Positions 21,046 through 30,077 of a stretch of DNA of 64,000 nt are shown here, piece after piece. The notes beneath the pieces are model-generated. The model searched no databases. It saw nothing but the letters and a program-made list of their open reading frames with translations, and was not told where the DNA came from. The DNA comes from ZC4RG30 sp046347045 (GTDB lineage Bacteria > Pseudomonadota > Gammaproteobacteria > Steroidobacterales > Steroidobacteraceae), in contig JAXMGX010000012.1 of the NCBI GenBank assembly GCA_046347045.1, positions 1 through 64,000 of the forward strand. Reading direction: 5' to 3'. How positions within the stretch are numbered: position 1 is the stretch's first letter; every line of letters starts with the position of its first letter. Made by a program: the position numbers and the translations under genes.

Positions 21046-21570
21046 CTATTTCGGCTTGAAGACGCTCGGGTCGAGCGCCTTGTCCTTTTCGATGGTGGCG
21101 AACGAGATCTTGCCGAAGTCGGCATCGGTGCAGGTGCTCATCACCTTCTTCAGCACCTCGTACGGCAGCGACTTGTCCGCCATCACGGTCACTTCACGCT
21201 CGGCGAGCTCGCGCTCGGCCATGCGCTGACCGATCAGTCGCGGGCGCTGCAGGGCCTCCTTCAGCGGCGCGATCACCAGGCCCTCGTTGGCCTTCACCTC
21301 GGCGATGGAGGCCACGCGCTCGCCCTGCACGAACAATTCGTCCTTGGTGAGCATGACCACCACGGTCTCGCGCGGCTTGGTCTGCACGATGGACTGCGGG
21401 ATCTCGATGCCCTTGGAGTTCTGCACCACCTCGACCTCGGTCGAGTAGACGAGCAGGAACGACACCAGCACCGAGAGGATGTCGATCATCGGGATCAGGT
21501 TCAGTTCTGCCGCGGCCTGGTTGCGCAGGTGGTGTTCGAACATGCGCCGCGCGCGATTGGAGCTGCTCAT
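21046..21570 (-). CDS. ExbD/TolR-family biopolymer transport protein, second copy
   Basis: This 174-residue protein has one N-terminal helix with the proton-channel aspartate (NLIPMIDILSVLVSFLL) and a periplasmic domain of about 120 residues. Its 5' end overlaps the first ExbD-like gene by 4 bp and its stop lies 12 bp before the AgmX-like start, which indicates one operon. Together with the TolQ/ExbB-like protein it should form a proton-driven motor. Having two different TolR-type subunits per channel is typical of AglRQS-like systems (one channel and two TolR proteins) rather than of simple ExbBD. Confidence 0.9.
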   Translation of the reverse strand: MSSSNRARRMFEHHLRNQAAAELNLIPMIDILSVLVSFLLVYSTEVEVVQNSKGIEIPQSIVQTKPRETVVVMLTKDELFVQGERVASIAEVKANEGLVIAPLKEALQRPRLIGQRMAERELAEREVTVMADKSLPYEVLKKVMSTCTDADFGKISFATIEKDKALDPSVFKPK

Positions 21571-22100
21571 GGCCTGCCTCCTGCGGGCGCGTCGGTTTCG
21601 GGAGCATCGCCGATGGACACATCGGGGAACAGCTCCGCCTGCACGAGCTGGGTGCCCTGCCGCTGCTCCAGGATGCGGATGGCGTCCATCACCTGCACCA
21701 GCGAGTCGTAGGGGATGTCCTTCTCGAGCAGCAGCGAGGCCTCGGTCTTGTCGGGGTACTTGCCCTTCACCACCTGCAGGTATTCCGACAGGCCCTTGAG
21801 GTCGTAAGGGCCGTTGGGATCCGTGCGCGGGAAGGTGGCCAGCGGACCGGACTTCTTGTCGGCCACCTGCACCATGTTCTGGCGCAGGATCACCTCCAGC
21901 TCGAGGCCGGGCGGCGGTTCGACGAAGCTCGGGTTGTTGGTCGGCAGCTTCAGCTCGAGGATCACCGTGCGGGAGAACACGGCGGTCATCAGGAGGAAGG
22001 TGACCAGCACCGTGAAGATGTCGATCATCGGCACGAGCAAGAGCTCCGCGGGTCTGCGGTGCTTTCGCTCCAGCTTGCGCATGGCATAGCTACGACGCAC
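21567..22100 (-). CDS. ExbD/TolR-family biopolymer transport protein, first copy
   Basis: This 177-residue protein (or 171 from the ATG at 22082) has the helix ELLLVPMIDIFTVLVTFLLM with its proton-binding Asp and a periplasmic domain. It differs clearly from the second copy at 21046-21570, so the pair are not recent duplicates. It contains a KYPDKTEASLLLEKDIPYDSLVQVM stretch whose core pattern, D-x-PYDSLVxVMD, matches ExbD periplasmic domains. It lies 57 bp after the TolQ-like gene and overlaps the next gene by 4 bp. Confidence 0.9.
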   Translation of the reverse strand: MRRSYAMRKLERKHRRPAELLLVPMIDIFTVLVTFLLMTAVFSRTVILELKLPTNNPSFVEPPPGLELEVILRQNMVQVADKKSGPLATFPRTDPNGPYDLKGLSEYLQVVKGKYPDKTEASLLLEKDIPYDSLVQVMDAIRILEQRQGTQLVQAELFPDVSIGDAPETDAPAGGRP

Positions 22101-22157
22101 GGGTGGAATTCCTTGGCTCGAGGTTGCGGATCGGCTGTTTCACGCTGGCGGCGTGCT

Positions 22158-22808
22158 TCAGGCCTGGGCCGCTTCCGTACGACGCTCGACGATGGAGTTC
22201 AGGAACTTCACCGACGCCATTTCCAGGCTGTCGATCAGCTCCGTGGTCTTGGTCTGGATCACCGCGTGGATGATCAGCAGCGGCACCGCGGTCATGAGGC
22301 CGAAGGCCGTGCAGTTCATCGCCACCGAGATCGAGGCCGACAGCAGGTTGGCCTTCTCGGCCGGGTTCACGGTGGCCACCGCGCCGAAGGCCGAGATCAG
22401 GCCCATCACGGTACCCAGCAGGCCCAGCAGGGTCGCGAGGTTCGCGAAGGTGGCGAGGTAGTGCGTGCGCTTCTCGAGCTTGGGCACGATGCCCATCAGG
22501 CTTTCTTCCATGGCCTTCTCGATGTCATCGCGACGGCGGGCCTGCGTGACGCGGGCAAGGCCGTAGTTCAGGATCTGCCCCACGGCCGAATCCGACTGCG
22601 AGGCCACCTGCGCGGCCTGACGGAAATTGCCCTGCCCCAAGAGCGGCTCGATCTGCTGCCACAGCGAGCGGTTGCGAGCGCGGGTTACGGTGAGGTACAC
22701 CCAGCGCTCCACGGCGATGGCGATGCCGATCACGGCCACCACCGCGATCGGGTACATGAAATGCCCGCCGTTCTGGAAAAAACGGGCAATGGTCTGAAAG
22801 AAATTCAT
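22158..22808 (-). CDS. MotA/TolQ/ExbB-type proton channel protein
   Basis: This 216-residue protein begins MNFFQTIARFFQNGGHFMYP at 22808. That start is supported by a good Shine-Dalgarno (GGGAG about 8 nt upstream), so a longer upstream frame of 27 codons is not needed. It has three membrane helices: one near residues 18-36, and two in ATFANLATLLGLLGTVMGLI and AFGLMTAVPLLIIHAV, the conserved MotA/TolQ/ExbB core. It should form the pentameric stator around TolR-like helices and turn the proton gradient into movement of the AgmX-like protein. It precedes the two ExbD-like genes. Confidence 0.92.
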   Translation of the reverse strand: MNFFQTIARFFQNGGHFMYPIAVVAVIGIAIAVERWVYLTVTRARNRSLWQQIEPLLGQGNFRQAAQVASQSDSAVGQILNYGLARVTQARRRDDIEKAMEESLMGIVPKLEKRTHYLATFANLATLLGLLGTVMGLISAFGAVATVNPAEKANLLSASISVAMNCTAFGLMTAVPLLIIHAVIQTKTTELIDSLEMASVKFLNSIVERRTEAAQA

Positions 22809-22878
22809 CGTCTTGACTCCCATTCGGCGGGGCGATATTCCCCGCACCTTGTAACCAATGCTGCCAAATTGCTGCGAC

Positions 22879-23415
22879 CTATTTCTCACCCTCCGACCTG
22901 CCAGCCGCGGCGTCGGGTTTCAGCGCGTCGTAGTAACGGTTCTGTCGCTTGAAGACGTCACGATCCACCGGCGCCAGCACCTCGTCGAGCAGGCTGTTGG
23001 CCGGGCGACCAGCGAGGTCCCCCAGGTCCGAACGCTTCCAGGGGACCACGTACAGCACGCGCGGCAGTTCGCGGTTGCCGGTGATCTGGGTGGTGTCGAG
23101 TTCGAGGCGGTCCTGCGCCCGGCTGCGCGGCGTGGCCGCCGCGGCGCCAGGGGTGCGGGCAGCAGGCGCGCCAGGCCGCCCGTTTGTCGCAGGGCCTACC
23201 GGCGCCGCGGGCGCGGTGGCCGGCGCCGGGGCTGGATTGGAGGTCGGACTCGAAGTCGAATTCCGGTCCGGCGTCGGCGAGGTATTCACGGCGGGCTGCA
23301 TGGCGGCCGTATTGGCGGCTGCACTGGCTGGGGGAGCGGCCGGTGCCGTTGATTCGGCGGCGAGCAGCGGCAGCGACAGCATCAACAGCGAACCCATACC
23401 GAGGATGCGTTTCAT
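22879..23415 (-). CDS. Unknown exported Ala/Pro-rich protein of the TolQR-TPR operon
   Basis: This 178-residue protein has an N-terminal signal peptide (MKRILGMGSLLMLSLPLLAAE), then about 80 residues of Ala/Pro/Thr/Asn-rich linker, and a compact C-terminal part of about 70 residues (LELDTTQITGNRELPRVLYV, PWKRSDLGDLAGRP, ending near RYYDALKP). I do not recognise the family. The linker suggests it spans the periplasm or passes the cell wall, with the C-terminal part as a binding module. It overlaps the large TPR gene by 4 bp upstream and ends 70 bp before the TolQ-like start, so it belongs to the same operon. No cysteine for lipidation is present. Confidence 0.78.
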   Translation of the reverse strand: MKRILGMGSLLMLSLPLLAAESTAPAAPPASAAANTAAMQPAVNTSPTPDRNSTSSPTSNPAPAPATAPAAPVGPATNGRPGAPAARTPGAAAATPRSRAQDRLELDTTQITGNRELPRVLYVVPWKRSDLGDLAGRPANSLLDEVLAPVDRDVFKRQNRYYDALKPDAAAGRSEGEK

Positions 23416-26400
23416 TTTCCGGCCTCCGGCTGCGCAGGCGCTGCGGCGGCACTGTCACGGCCGCGACCGGCGCGCTGCTTCACGTCCGCGATCCAGCTCG
23501 CAACGGGCTTGTCTTCTCCAGTGAGTGCCTGGTACTGCTCGAAGTGGGGCAGCGCCGCGGCGGCGTCGCCCTGGTACATGTCTTTCAGGATACCGAGATC
23601 GCGATGTGCCGGCGCGTAACCGGCGTCGGCCTCGAGTGCGCGCGTATAGGACTGCTCGGCCGCGGCGAGATTGCCGCGCTCGCGCTGCACCAGACCCAGC
23701 GCCGTCAGCGCCGGTGCGCTGCCGGGTTCGCGGCGCACCGCTTCGGCCAACGCCACCTCGGCTTCCTCGAGGCGGTGCTGCGATCGCAGCATCACGCCCA
23801 GGTCGTAGGCGGCACCACCAAATTCGGGCGCGGCTTCCATGAGCTGCTTGAACTCCAGTTCCGCATCGCTGGCCGCATCGCCACTGGCCTGCGTGACCGC
23901 GCGTGTGAGCTGCGATTCGAGCCGGGCGGGCGGCATGGCGCGCGCCACAGGGGCCTGCGCCACCGCGGGTGCGGCGCCCACGGCTGCATCCTGTCCCGTC
24001 GCATCCGCTGCAGGCACCGGCGCCGCAGCCGGCGGCGCATGCGGCAGCGCCAGCGAATTGAGGAATGCCGGCGCGGATTCGGTCTTGCCGTAGCGCGCCG
24101 GCATGAGCTTGGCGAGCGCGGCATAGCTGGCCTTCACGCCATCGTCATACACACCCTCGCGCGCGCGGCCCGCGTTGGCCTCGTGCAGCTTGATGGCCTG
24201 CTCCTCGAAGGGCGTGGCCTGTTCTTCCAGCAGCAGGTCGTACTGTTCGAGTTCCTCGCCCTTGAGGTTCTTCGGGCGTTCCGAGGCCAAAAGGTCGGCA
24301 CCGAGCTGGCGGTAGAGCTCCGCGATTTCGAAGCTGGACTGCGTGGCGACTTCGGCCACGTTGTAGGCTGCGGCGCCCTTGTAGGCATTCAGTGCCACGT
24401 CCAGTGCGCGACGCTTGGGCGCCAGCGACTTGCTCAGCGGCGTGGTGAGCTTCAGCGCACGGAAGGCATCGCGCGACGGCGCGGCCAGCGCGAGGCTGGC
24501 CTTGGCCGCCAGGTACTTCGTGCGGTCCGTGCGGCCCGCACCGGCGCTGGCGTCGGCCTTCACGATCTCGCGCTGCCAGTAGGTCACGCGCTCGGCATTG
24601 CCATTGCGCGCGGCGAAATCCGCCAGCTTCTGCCGGGTCTCGATGCGGTCGGCAACCGGCGTGGGATAGTCGGTGACCAGCTTTTCGAGCAGCGCCACGG
24701 TCTTCGCGGTGTTGCCGCTCTTCTCGTACTGGCTGGCGGCGATGTTGAGGGCCTCGAGGCGCACCTCGGGCGTGGCCTCCTTCGTCTGCGCGATGCGCTC
24801 GAATTCGATGGCCGCGGCCTCGGACCGGCCTGACTCCATGTAGGCCACGGCCAGCTTCTGCGTGACATCGCCCTGCTGCTTGCTCTGGGGATAGTCGCGA
24901 CGGAAGGCCTCGAGCACCTCGATGGCGCGCGGCCAGCTCTTGCTCTTGATCAGTTCCGCAGCCGCGTCGTACTGCGCGGCTTCCACCGCCGGCGTGCCGG
25001 GCGCAACGCGCGCCACGCGCAGGAAGTCATCCACCGCGCCGGCCGCGTCGCCGGCCGCACGCTTGGCTTCGGCCTGGCGGTAGACGGCCACCGACAGCTG
25101 CTCGGTGATGCTCTTCTGCAGGGCGGCGTCGCCGGCGGCCAGGTCGCGCGCCAGCAGCCAGCTCTGCTCGGCCGCGGCGAATTCGCCCAGGTCGAAGCGT
25201 GCCTGGCCGGTGACGCTGCTGGCGATGCGTCGCTGTGCCGCGGTGGCTGGCGGATTGCGCGCCAGCAACAGCGCCGCCACCTCGATGGCGCGCTGCAACT
25301 TGCCTGCCTTGTACAGGTCTTCGGTGGCGCGCGTCAGCACGCCATTGCCATCGGGATGCTCGGGGAAGGTCTGCGCGAACTTCACGCCCGATTCGACGCT
25401 GCGTGCATGCCAGGCCGCGCGTTCGGCTTCGGGCAGCAGCGCCTCCTGCTTCTGGTAGGCCGACAGCGCCGCGTAGCCCGCCTTGGCGGAATCCGGCCCC
25501 AGCGGATAGGCATAGGCCGAGCGCTCGTATTCGTCGACGGCCGCACCGAACTGGCCGCCCTCGAACAGCACGTCGGCCAGACGGAAATTGACCTGTGCCG
25601 AATCGCTGTCCTGCGGGAACGAAGCGAGCTGCAACCGGTACCAGCGCGCGGCCTGTGCGTAATCTTCGGGGCGCTTGTGCTTCTGCGCCTCGGAATGATG
25701 GTAGGCAGCGAGGTCGGTCAGATGCGTCTTGAGCTCGCTGACGATCTGCGGGTATTTGGCCTTGTCGCGCCCCTGCCAGAACGAGGTGCCGAGATTGTAG
25801 TTCTCCACATACTCGCGCTTGCCATCGAGCACCAGCTGCGCGAAGCCGCCCTTGCGATAGGCCTCGATGGCCTGGGTGGACAGCGTGGGCGAATATTCGT
25901 TGTTGGGCTCGCGGCCGACGAAGGCCCGGTATGTGGTGGCCGCGTCCTGGTAGCGCTGCTTTTCGACGTACAGGTCGCCCAGCCGCGCGTACAGCAGCGG
26001 CGAATACGGCGGCGAGCCCATCGAGGTGACGAAGCGGTTCAGCGGTTCGACGCCATCCTGGTAGGAGAACACCACGCTCATCACGCGCAGCGTGTCTTCG
26101 ACGATCTCGCGGTCGGCACGCGGCAGCGTGTCGGGCTGGCGGAAGCCGCGCGGCGCGCGCGCGTCCCTGAGTTTCAGGTCGAGCAGCTTGCCGAATACCG
26201 GCAGGCTCTCGTCGTTCAGGTTCTGCTTGAACAGCGACCAGCCCTGCTTGTACAGCGCCTGCTGGTAGAACTCGCCCGCACCCGGCCGCGTGACCTCGGC
26301 ATAGGCCTTTTCGGCCTCGCCGTACTTCATCGCCGAGAACAGCAGTTCGCCGCGGCGGAACTGCACCTCGGGGATCTGGCTCGATTTCGGAAAGCGCTTC

Positions 26401-26852
26401 ACGATCTGATCGAGCGTGGCCAGCGACTGCTCGGGTTGACCGGTGGTTTCGTAGGCGCGCGCCAGCTGGTACAGCACCTGGTCGTTGCGCGGATAGTCCG
26501 GATGCGCCTTCAGCAGCAGCGTGTAAAGACGGATGGCTTCGGCACCGCCCAGGTCGACGCGACCCACGTCGGATTCGAGCCGTTCCAGTTCGCCGCTCTC
26601 CAGCGACAGATCGCCCAGCCGGCGCAGGGCCTCGGCCCGCAGTGCCGGATCGGTCTTCTGCAGTTCGAGGAAGCGGCGATAGTTCTCCATGGCCTTGCCG
26701 GCATTGGAGTCGGAGGGCGCGTCCTTGCGGACTTGCACCTTGCGCGCCTGCAGATCCTTCAGCGTGCGCGCATCCTGCGGCGCATTCGCGGCGCCGAGCG
26801 CCAGCGATACGCTGGCGGCAACCAGCAGTGCGGCAAGGCGCGAACCGTTCAT
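23412..26852 (-). CDS. Very large exported TPR protein (AglT-like)
   Basis: This 1146-residue protein starts with a signal peptide (LAALLVAASVSLALGAANA) and then consists almost wholly of TPR-like helical pairs. Clear repeats are YQLARAYETTGQPEQSLATL, QVNFRLADVLFEGGQFGAAV, QKLAVAYMESGRSEAAAIEF and, near the C terminus, PALTALGLVQRERGNLAAAE and PAHRDLGILKDMYQGDAAAA. Around residues 880-950 a stretch with TPFEEQAIKLHEANAGR and LMPARYGK resembles, in my recollection, the AglT (GltE) TPR proteins of myxobacteria. It is probably periplasmic or on the inner face of the outer membrane and acts as a scaffold. It overlaps the preceding and following genes by 4 bp. Function is inferred from context only. 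Confidence 0.8.
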   Translation of the reverse strand: MNGSRLAALLVAASVSLALGAANAPQDARTLKDLQARKVQVRKDAPSDSNAGKAMENYRRFLELQKTDPALRAEALRRLGDLSLESGELERLESDVGRVDLGGAEAIRLYTLLLKAHPDYPRNDQVLYQLARAYETTGQPEQSLATLDQIVKRFPKSSQIPEVQFRRGELLFSAMKYGEAEKAYAEVTRPGAGEFYQQALYKQGWSLFKQNLNDESLPVFGKLLDLKLRDARAPRGFRQPDTLPRADREIVEDTLRVMSVVFSYQDGVEPLNRFVTSMGSPPYSPLLYARLGDLYVEKQRYQDAATTYRAFVGREPNNEYSPTLSTQAIEAYRKGGFAQLVLDGKREYVENYNLGTSFWQGRDKAKYPQIVSELKTHLTDLAAYHHSEAQKHKRPEDYAQAARWYRLQLASFPQDSDSAQVNFRLADVLFEGGQFGAAVDEYERSAYAYPLGPDSAKAGYAALSAYQKQEALLPEAERAAWHARSVESGVKFAQTFPEHPDGNGVLTRATEDLYKAGKLQRAIEVAALLLARNPPATAAQRRIASSVTGQARFDLGEFAAAEQSWLLARDLAAGDAALQKSITEQLSVAVYRQAEAKRAAGDAAGAVDDFLRVARVAPGTPAVEAAQYDAAAELIKSKSWPRAIEVLEAFRRDYPQSKQQGDVTQKLAVAYMESGRSEAAAIEFERIAQTKEATPEVRLEALNIAASQYEKSGNTAKTVALLEKLVTDYPTPVADRIETRQKLADFAARNGNAERVTYWQREIVKADASAGAGRTDRTKYLAAKASLALAAPSRDAFRALKLTTPLSKSLAPKRRALDVALNAYKGAAAYNVAEVATQSSFEIAELYRQLGADLLASERPKNLKGEELEQYDLLLEEQATPFEEQAIKLHEANAGRAREGVYDDGVKASYAALAKLMPARYGKTESAPAFLNSLALPHAPPAAAPVPAADATGQDAAVGAAPAVAQAPVARAMPPARLESQLTRAVTQASGDAASDAELEFKQLMEAAPEFGGAAYDLGVMLRSQHRLEEAEVALAEAVRREPGSAPALTALGLVQRERGNLAAAEQSYTRALEADAGYAPAHRDLGILKDMYQGDAAAALPHFEQYQALTGEDKPVASWIADVKQRAGRGRDSAAAAPAQPEAGK

Positions 26853-28828
26853 CGTTGCGCTCCGGGCGCTGGCGCGGCTGCTTCGGGCTGCGCGGCCGTG
26901 TCGGGCTCACGCGCCGCGTCAGGCGTGGAACCCGGATTTGGCAATGGGGCGGCGGGCGCCCGCGCGGGCTCGGCGGCACGGTCGTAGATGGATGCCAGCG
27001 CAAAGCGCGCCTGGACCTCGTAGTCGGCGATGCGCTGTTTCTGCGCATCCAGTTCATGCACGGCGATGTCGGCGAGCAATGTGCTCTGCGCCTGGCGGGC
27101 GCCGGCCAGCCGCGCACGAAGCCCGGTCATCCGTGCCTGCAGCGCCGCGATGCGGGTGGCGAAGTCGCCGGTGGTGGTCGGCGCATCCTTGCGCGCCTGC
27201 TGCACGCGCAGCCAGCGGGTGTTGGCATCGGTGAGGGCAAGGTCGAGCGCCTTGAGTTCGCGACGCTGCTGGTAGATGCGGTCGCGGAACTTCTGCTTGA
27301 GTTCCCAGTAGAGCACGCCCTTGATCAGGCGCAGCTTGTCGCGCGCCGCCGTGGTCTCGGCGCCTTCCGGCGCGCCGGCAAGGCCGGTTTCGATGGCCTG
27401 GATGCGCGCCCACTGCTCGCGCTGCTGCTTCGTGCCCAGCGCCGCCACATCGTCGCTATTGATGGCGTCGTTGTAACGCCCTTCCACCGCCTGGCGCCGC
27501 GCCATCAGGCGCTCGAGCGAGCCGCTGGCCAGCAGCTCATCGGTGCGGGGGATGCGGCTGGCATAGGCTTTTTCGCGCGCATCGATCATGTCGTTGTAGA
27601 CGATCATGTTCTCGTCCCAGCGCTCGAGCGTGGAACCGAGATACCCGAGGTCGCGGAAGTTCTTCAGGCCTTCCTGGAAATCGTTGCCCGCGAGGATGGG
27701 GAACAGATAGCGCGACTCGGGCGCATCGGGAAGTTGCTGCAATTGCCAGAACCAGCCGCGCTGCGGCGCATGGGCGGCGTCATCCCCCAGCAGGTTCTTC
27801 AGCAGCGTGCCGGAACGGATGCGGTCGATGGACTCATCGATGCGCACCTTCTCGGTATCGAAGGACTTCAGCGCCTGTTCGTAGTACTCGGCCGCCTGGC
27901 CATTGGCGCCCAGCTTGCCGAAGGCATAAGGCACGGCCAGATACGCCTCCTGCACGGCGGCATCGAGCAGGTTGCGCTCGCGCAGCTCGAGCCAGGGTGT
28001 GAGCGCCTGCTCGAAGTTGCCGCCCTGCGCCCGCGCCCAGCCCAGAGCCAGCAGTGCGCGGCTCGACTGCGGACCATTGAGCCGCACGCGTTCGAGGAAG
28101 GGCGTGGCCGTGGCGGCGTCATTGGCCTGCAGGTAGGCGAATCCCAGCGCGAGATTGGCCTTGTCCTTCAGCGCCAGCAGTTCGTTGTCGGCGGTGTCGA
28201 TGCTGCCCACGGCGTCGAGGAAGCGCGCGCCATCGGCCAGACGGTTGCTGCGCAACAGCGCCACGCCCAGATTGAAGCGCGCGTAGTGCATCCAGGAACT
28301 GGTGGTGCGCCAGCTCGACAGCAGTGCAATGGCCTCGTCGTAGCGTTCCAGCCGCATCAGCGCATTGGCCGCCAGGTGCAGCTTCTCGGCCTGCATCAGC
28401 GGCGGCAGCACGCCCTCGATGCGGTTCAGTGAATCCACGGCGCGGTCGTAGTAACCGCGCGCGTACCAGACCTTGGCGAGATAAAACCAGGCGCGTCCCT
28501 TGACGCTCGCGGGAATCCCGGGCCCCAGCAGCGATTCGAAGCGCCGCCCTGCCTCATTGTGCATGCCGAGCTGCAGGTACAGCCCCCCGGCCAGCAGGTC
28601 CGCCTCGCCGCGATGATGCGGCATCAGGTTCCACTGCGAGTAGGCTTCGAGCCGCGTCAGCGCCTCGAAATCCTCGCCGATGAAGGTCTGGAACAGCACG
28701 TCGCCGTAGTGCAGATCCTGCACCCGGGTGGCCACGAGCTTGTCGTTCGCCTTGCGCGCGGCCGCGTTCGCGCCCGGCATCGCAGCCAGGCACGCCAGGG
28801 CAACGGCAATGGCGAGACGGCGACTCAT
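26849..28828 (-). CDS. Second exported TPR protein with C-terminal coiled coil
   Basis: This 659-residue protein has a signal peptide (AIAVALACLAAMPGANA), followed by TPR-like repeats (YLQLGMHNEAGRRFESLLG, WFYLAKVWYARGYYDRAVD, ALANLGFAYLQANDAA-like units, LLALGWARAQGGNFEQAL). From about residue 470 it turns into Arg/Gln/Ala-rich long helices that should form a coiled coil, and it ends in a Pro/Ala-rich tail. It overlaps the larger TPR gene by 4 bp and starts 7 bp after the unknown gene at 28836. It likely works with it as a periplasmic scaffold. No catalytic motif is visible. Confidence 0.78.
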   Translation of the reverse strand: MSRRLAIAVALACLAAMPGANAAARKANDKLVATRVQDLHYGDVLFQTFIGEDFEALTRLEAYSQWNLMPHHRGEADLLAGGLYLQLGMHNEAGRRFESLLGPGIPASVKGRAWFYLAKVWYARGYYDRAVDSLNRIEGVLPPLMQAEKLHLAANALMRLERYDEAIALLSSWRTTSSWMHYARFNLGVALLRSNRLADGARFLDAVGSIDTADNELLALKDKANLALGFAYLQANDAATATPFLERVRLNGPQSSRALLALGWARAQGGNFEQALTPWLELRERNLLDAAVQEAYLAVPYAFGKLGANGQAAEYYEQALKSFDTEKVRIDESIDRIRSGTLLKNLLGDDAAHAPQRGWFWQLQQLPDAPESRYLFPILAGNDFQEGLKNFRDLGYLGSTLERWDENMIVYNDMIDAREKAYASRIPRTDELLASGSLERLMARRQAVEGRYNDAINSDDVAALGTKQQREQWARIQAIETGLAGAPEGAETTAARDKLRLIKGVLYWELKQKFRDRIYQQRRELKALDLALTDANTRWLRVQQARKDAPTTTGDFATRIAALQARMTGLRARLAGARQAQSTLLADIAVHELDAQKQRIADYEVQARFALASIYDRAAEPARAPAAPLPNPGSTPDAAREPDTAAQPEAAAPAPGAQR

Positions 28829-28835
28829 GCGCCGG

Positions 28836-29507
28836 TCATTCCCAATCCCGTATTTCGAATTCAGGCTGGCGCTTGCGCTGGCGGTCGGAGATCTTCAGCT
28901 CCAGGTACTTGGCGCCGACGGATTTCTCGAATTTCAGCTGTGCGCCGCGGGAGTAGTCCTGGCCATTGGGACCCTTGCCGGTGAACAGCGCCACCAGCTC
29001 GTGCCTGCCCACGCGCAGGTTGCCCAGGTACAGGCGCTGCACCCCGCCCTTCAGCAGGGCTTCGGCTTCACGCGGCGTGTACAGGTACTTGGACACCTGC
29101 TTGTCGTCCACGCGCAGTTCGACGGTGTCGAGCGCGAAGAACTCGCCCACGTCCATCGACAGGAACACGGCCACCTGCGTGTTGGCGGGGAACAGCAGCT
29201 CCTCCTCCAGCACGAACAGGTCGCGATTCAGGTCGACCACGTCCTTCTTGATGGACTGGATCTCTTCGTCGAGCGCGCGGGTGTCGGGCGCGGCGACGGG
29301 CGCCTGGGCATCGGTGGTGGGCTCGGTCGGCGCGGCGGCGGGCGCACCAGCTGGTGTTGCAGCGCCGGGCGCGGCTGCTGCCGCAGGCGCAGTGGCCCAC
29401 GCCTGTGAAACCGATGACTCGGCGGCGGTGGCCACATGCGTGAGCGCCATTGCCACGATGGCAAGTAATGCGAGCCACACGGTCCAGATCTTGTTCGAAC
29501 GATTCAT
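28836..29507 (-). CDS. Unknown envelope protein of the TolQR-TPR operon
   Basis: This 223-residue protein has an N-terminal hydrophobic segment (IWTVWLALLAIVAMALTHVA), an Ala/Pro-rich linker, a short coiled coil (DEEIQSIKKDVVDLNRDLF) and a C-terminal beta-rich domain of about 130 residues (LFPANTQVAVFLSMDVGEFF, TVELRVDDKQVSKYLYTPRE, RVGRHELVALFTGKGPNG). The last part looks like an immunoglobulin-like sandwich. I do not recognise a family with confidence. It lies 7 bp before the TPR gene at 28828 and 20 bp after the redoxin gene, as part of the operon. Confidence 0.75.
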   Translation of the reverse strand: MNRSNKIWTVWLALLAIVAMALTHVATAAESSVSQAWATAPAAAAAPGAATPAGAPAAAPTEPTTDAQAPVAAPDTRALDEEIQSIKKDVVDLNRDLFVLEEELLFPANTQVAVFLSMDVGEFFALDTVELRVDDKQVSKYLYTPREAEALLKGGVQRLYLGNLRVGRHELVALFTGKGPNGQDYSRGAQLKFEKSVGAKYLELKISDRQRKRQPEFEIRDWE

Positions 29508-29527
29508 GTTGTTCTCTAGCGTTGGAA

Positions 29528-30055
29528 CTATTCGTCGAGGAGAACGCGTATCTGATCCAGGTACTGTGCATCGCTGTCGCTGCGATAGGCACGATGCACG
29601 TAACGGATTGCGCCACTGCGGTCGATCAGCAGCAGCATGGGCAGGTTGTCGACGCGGTAGGCCTTGGCCACGCCCTTGTCCGGATCGAGCAGCACCGGGA
29701 AACCCACCGGATGGGCCGCCGCGAAGGCCGCCGCAGCCACCTGGTCGTCATCGACATTGACCGCGAGCGCGGTGAGGCCGGCGGACTGGTAGGTGTTGAT
29801 CATGCGCGAGAGCGCGCCGAGCTGGGCGCCGCAGGTGCCGCAGTGGCTGCCCCAGAAGGCCAGCGCCACCACATCGCCGCGGTACTCGGAAAGGCGGAAA
29901 TTGACTCCGGAGGTGCCCTTGAGCGCGAAATCCGGCGCCGGACGGCCCATCAGCCGATAGGCGTCGGCGGCGGGCACGGACAGCGCCGTACCCAACAGGG
30001 CTGCCGCCAGCAGAAGTAAGGAGTTCCAGCGATTCTGCACAGCAGCAAGCACCAC
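29528..30055 (-). CDS. Exported redoxin (AhpC/TSA-TlpA-like thioredoxin fold)
   Basis: This 175-residue protein starts with GTG at 30055. It has a signal peptide (LLLLAAALLGTALSVPAADA) and a thioredoxin fold starting RPAPDFALKG. The active-site C72-x-x-C75 lies in GSHCGTCGAQLG, and the cis-Pro loop is in DNLPMLLLIDRSG. It should be a periplasmic thiol oxidoreductase; c-type cytochrome maturation or disulfide repair are usual roles of such proteins, but the partner is unknown. It is the first gene of the operon that ends at 20122. It is similar in type to the TlpA at 39709-40203 but is not a duplicate. Confidence 0.85.
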   Translation of the reverse strand: MVLAAVQNRWNSLLLLAAALLGTALSVPAADAYRLMGRPAPDFALKGTSGVNFRLSEYRGDVVALAFWGSHCGTCGAQLGALSRMINTYQSAGLTALAVNVDDDQVAAAAFAAAHPVGFPVLLDPDKGVAKAYRVDNLPMLLLIDRSGAIRYVHRAYRSDSDAQYLDQIRVLLDE

Positions 30056-30077
30056 GCGCCATTTAACAGTATGCGAC

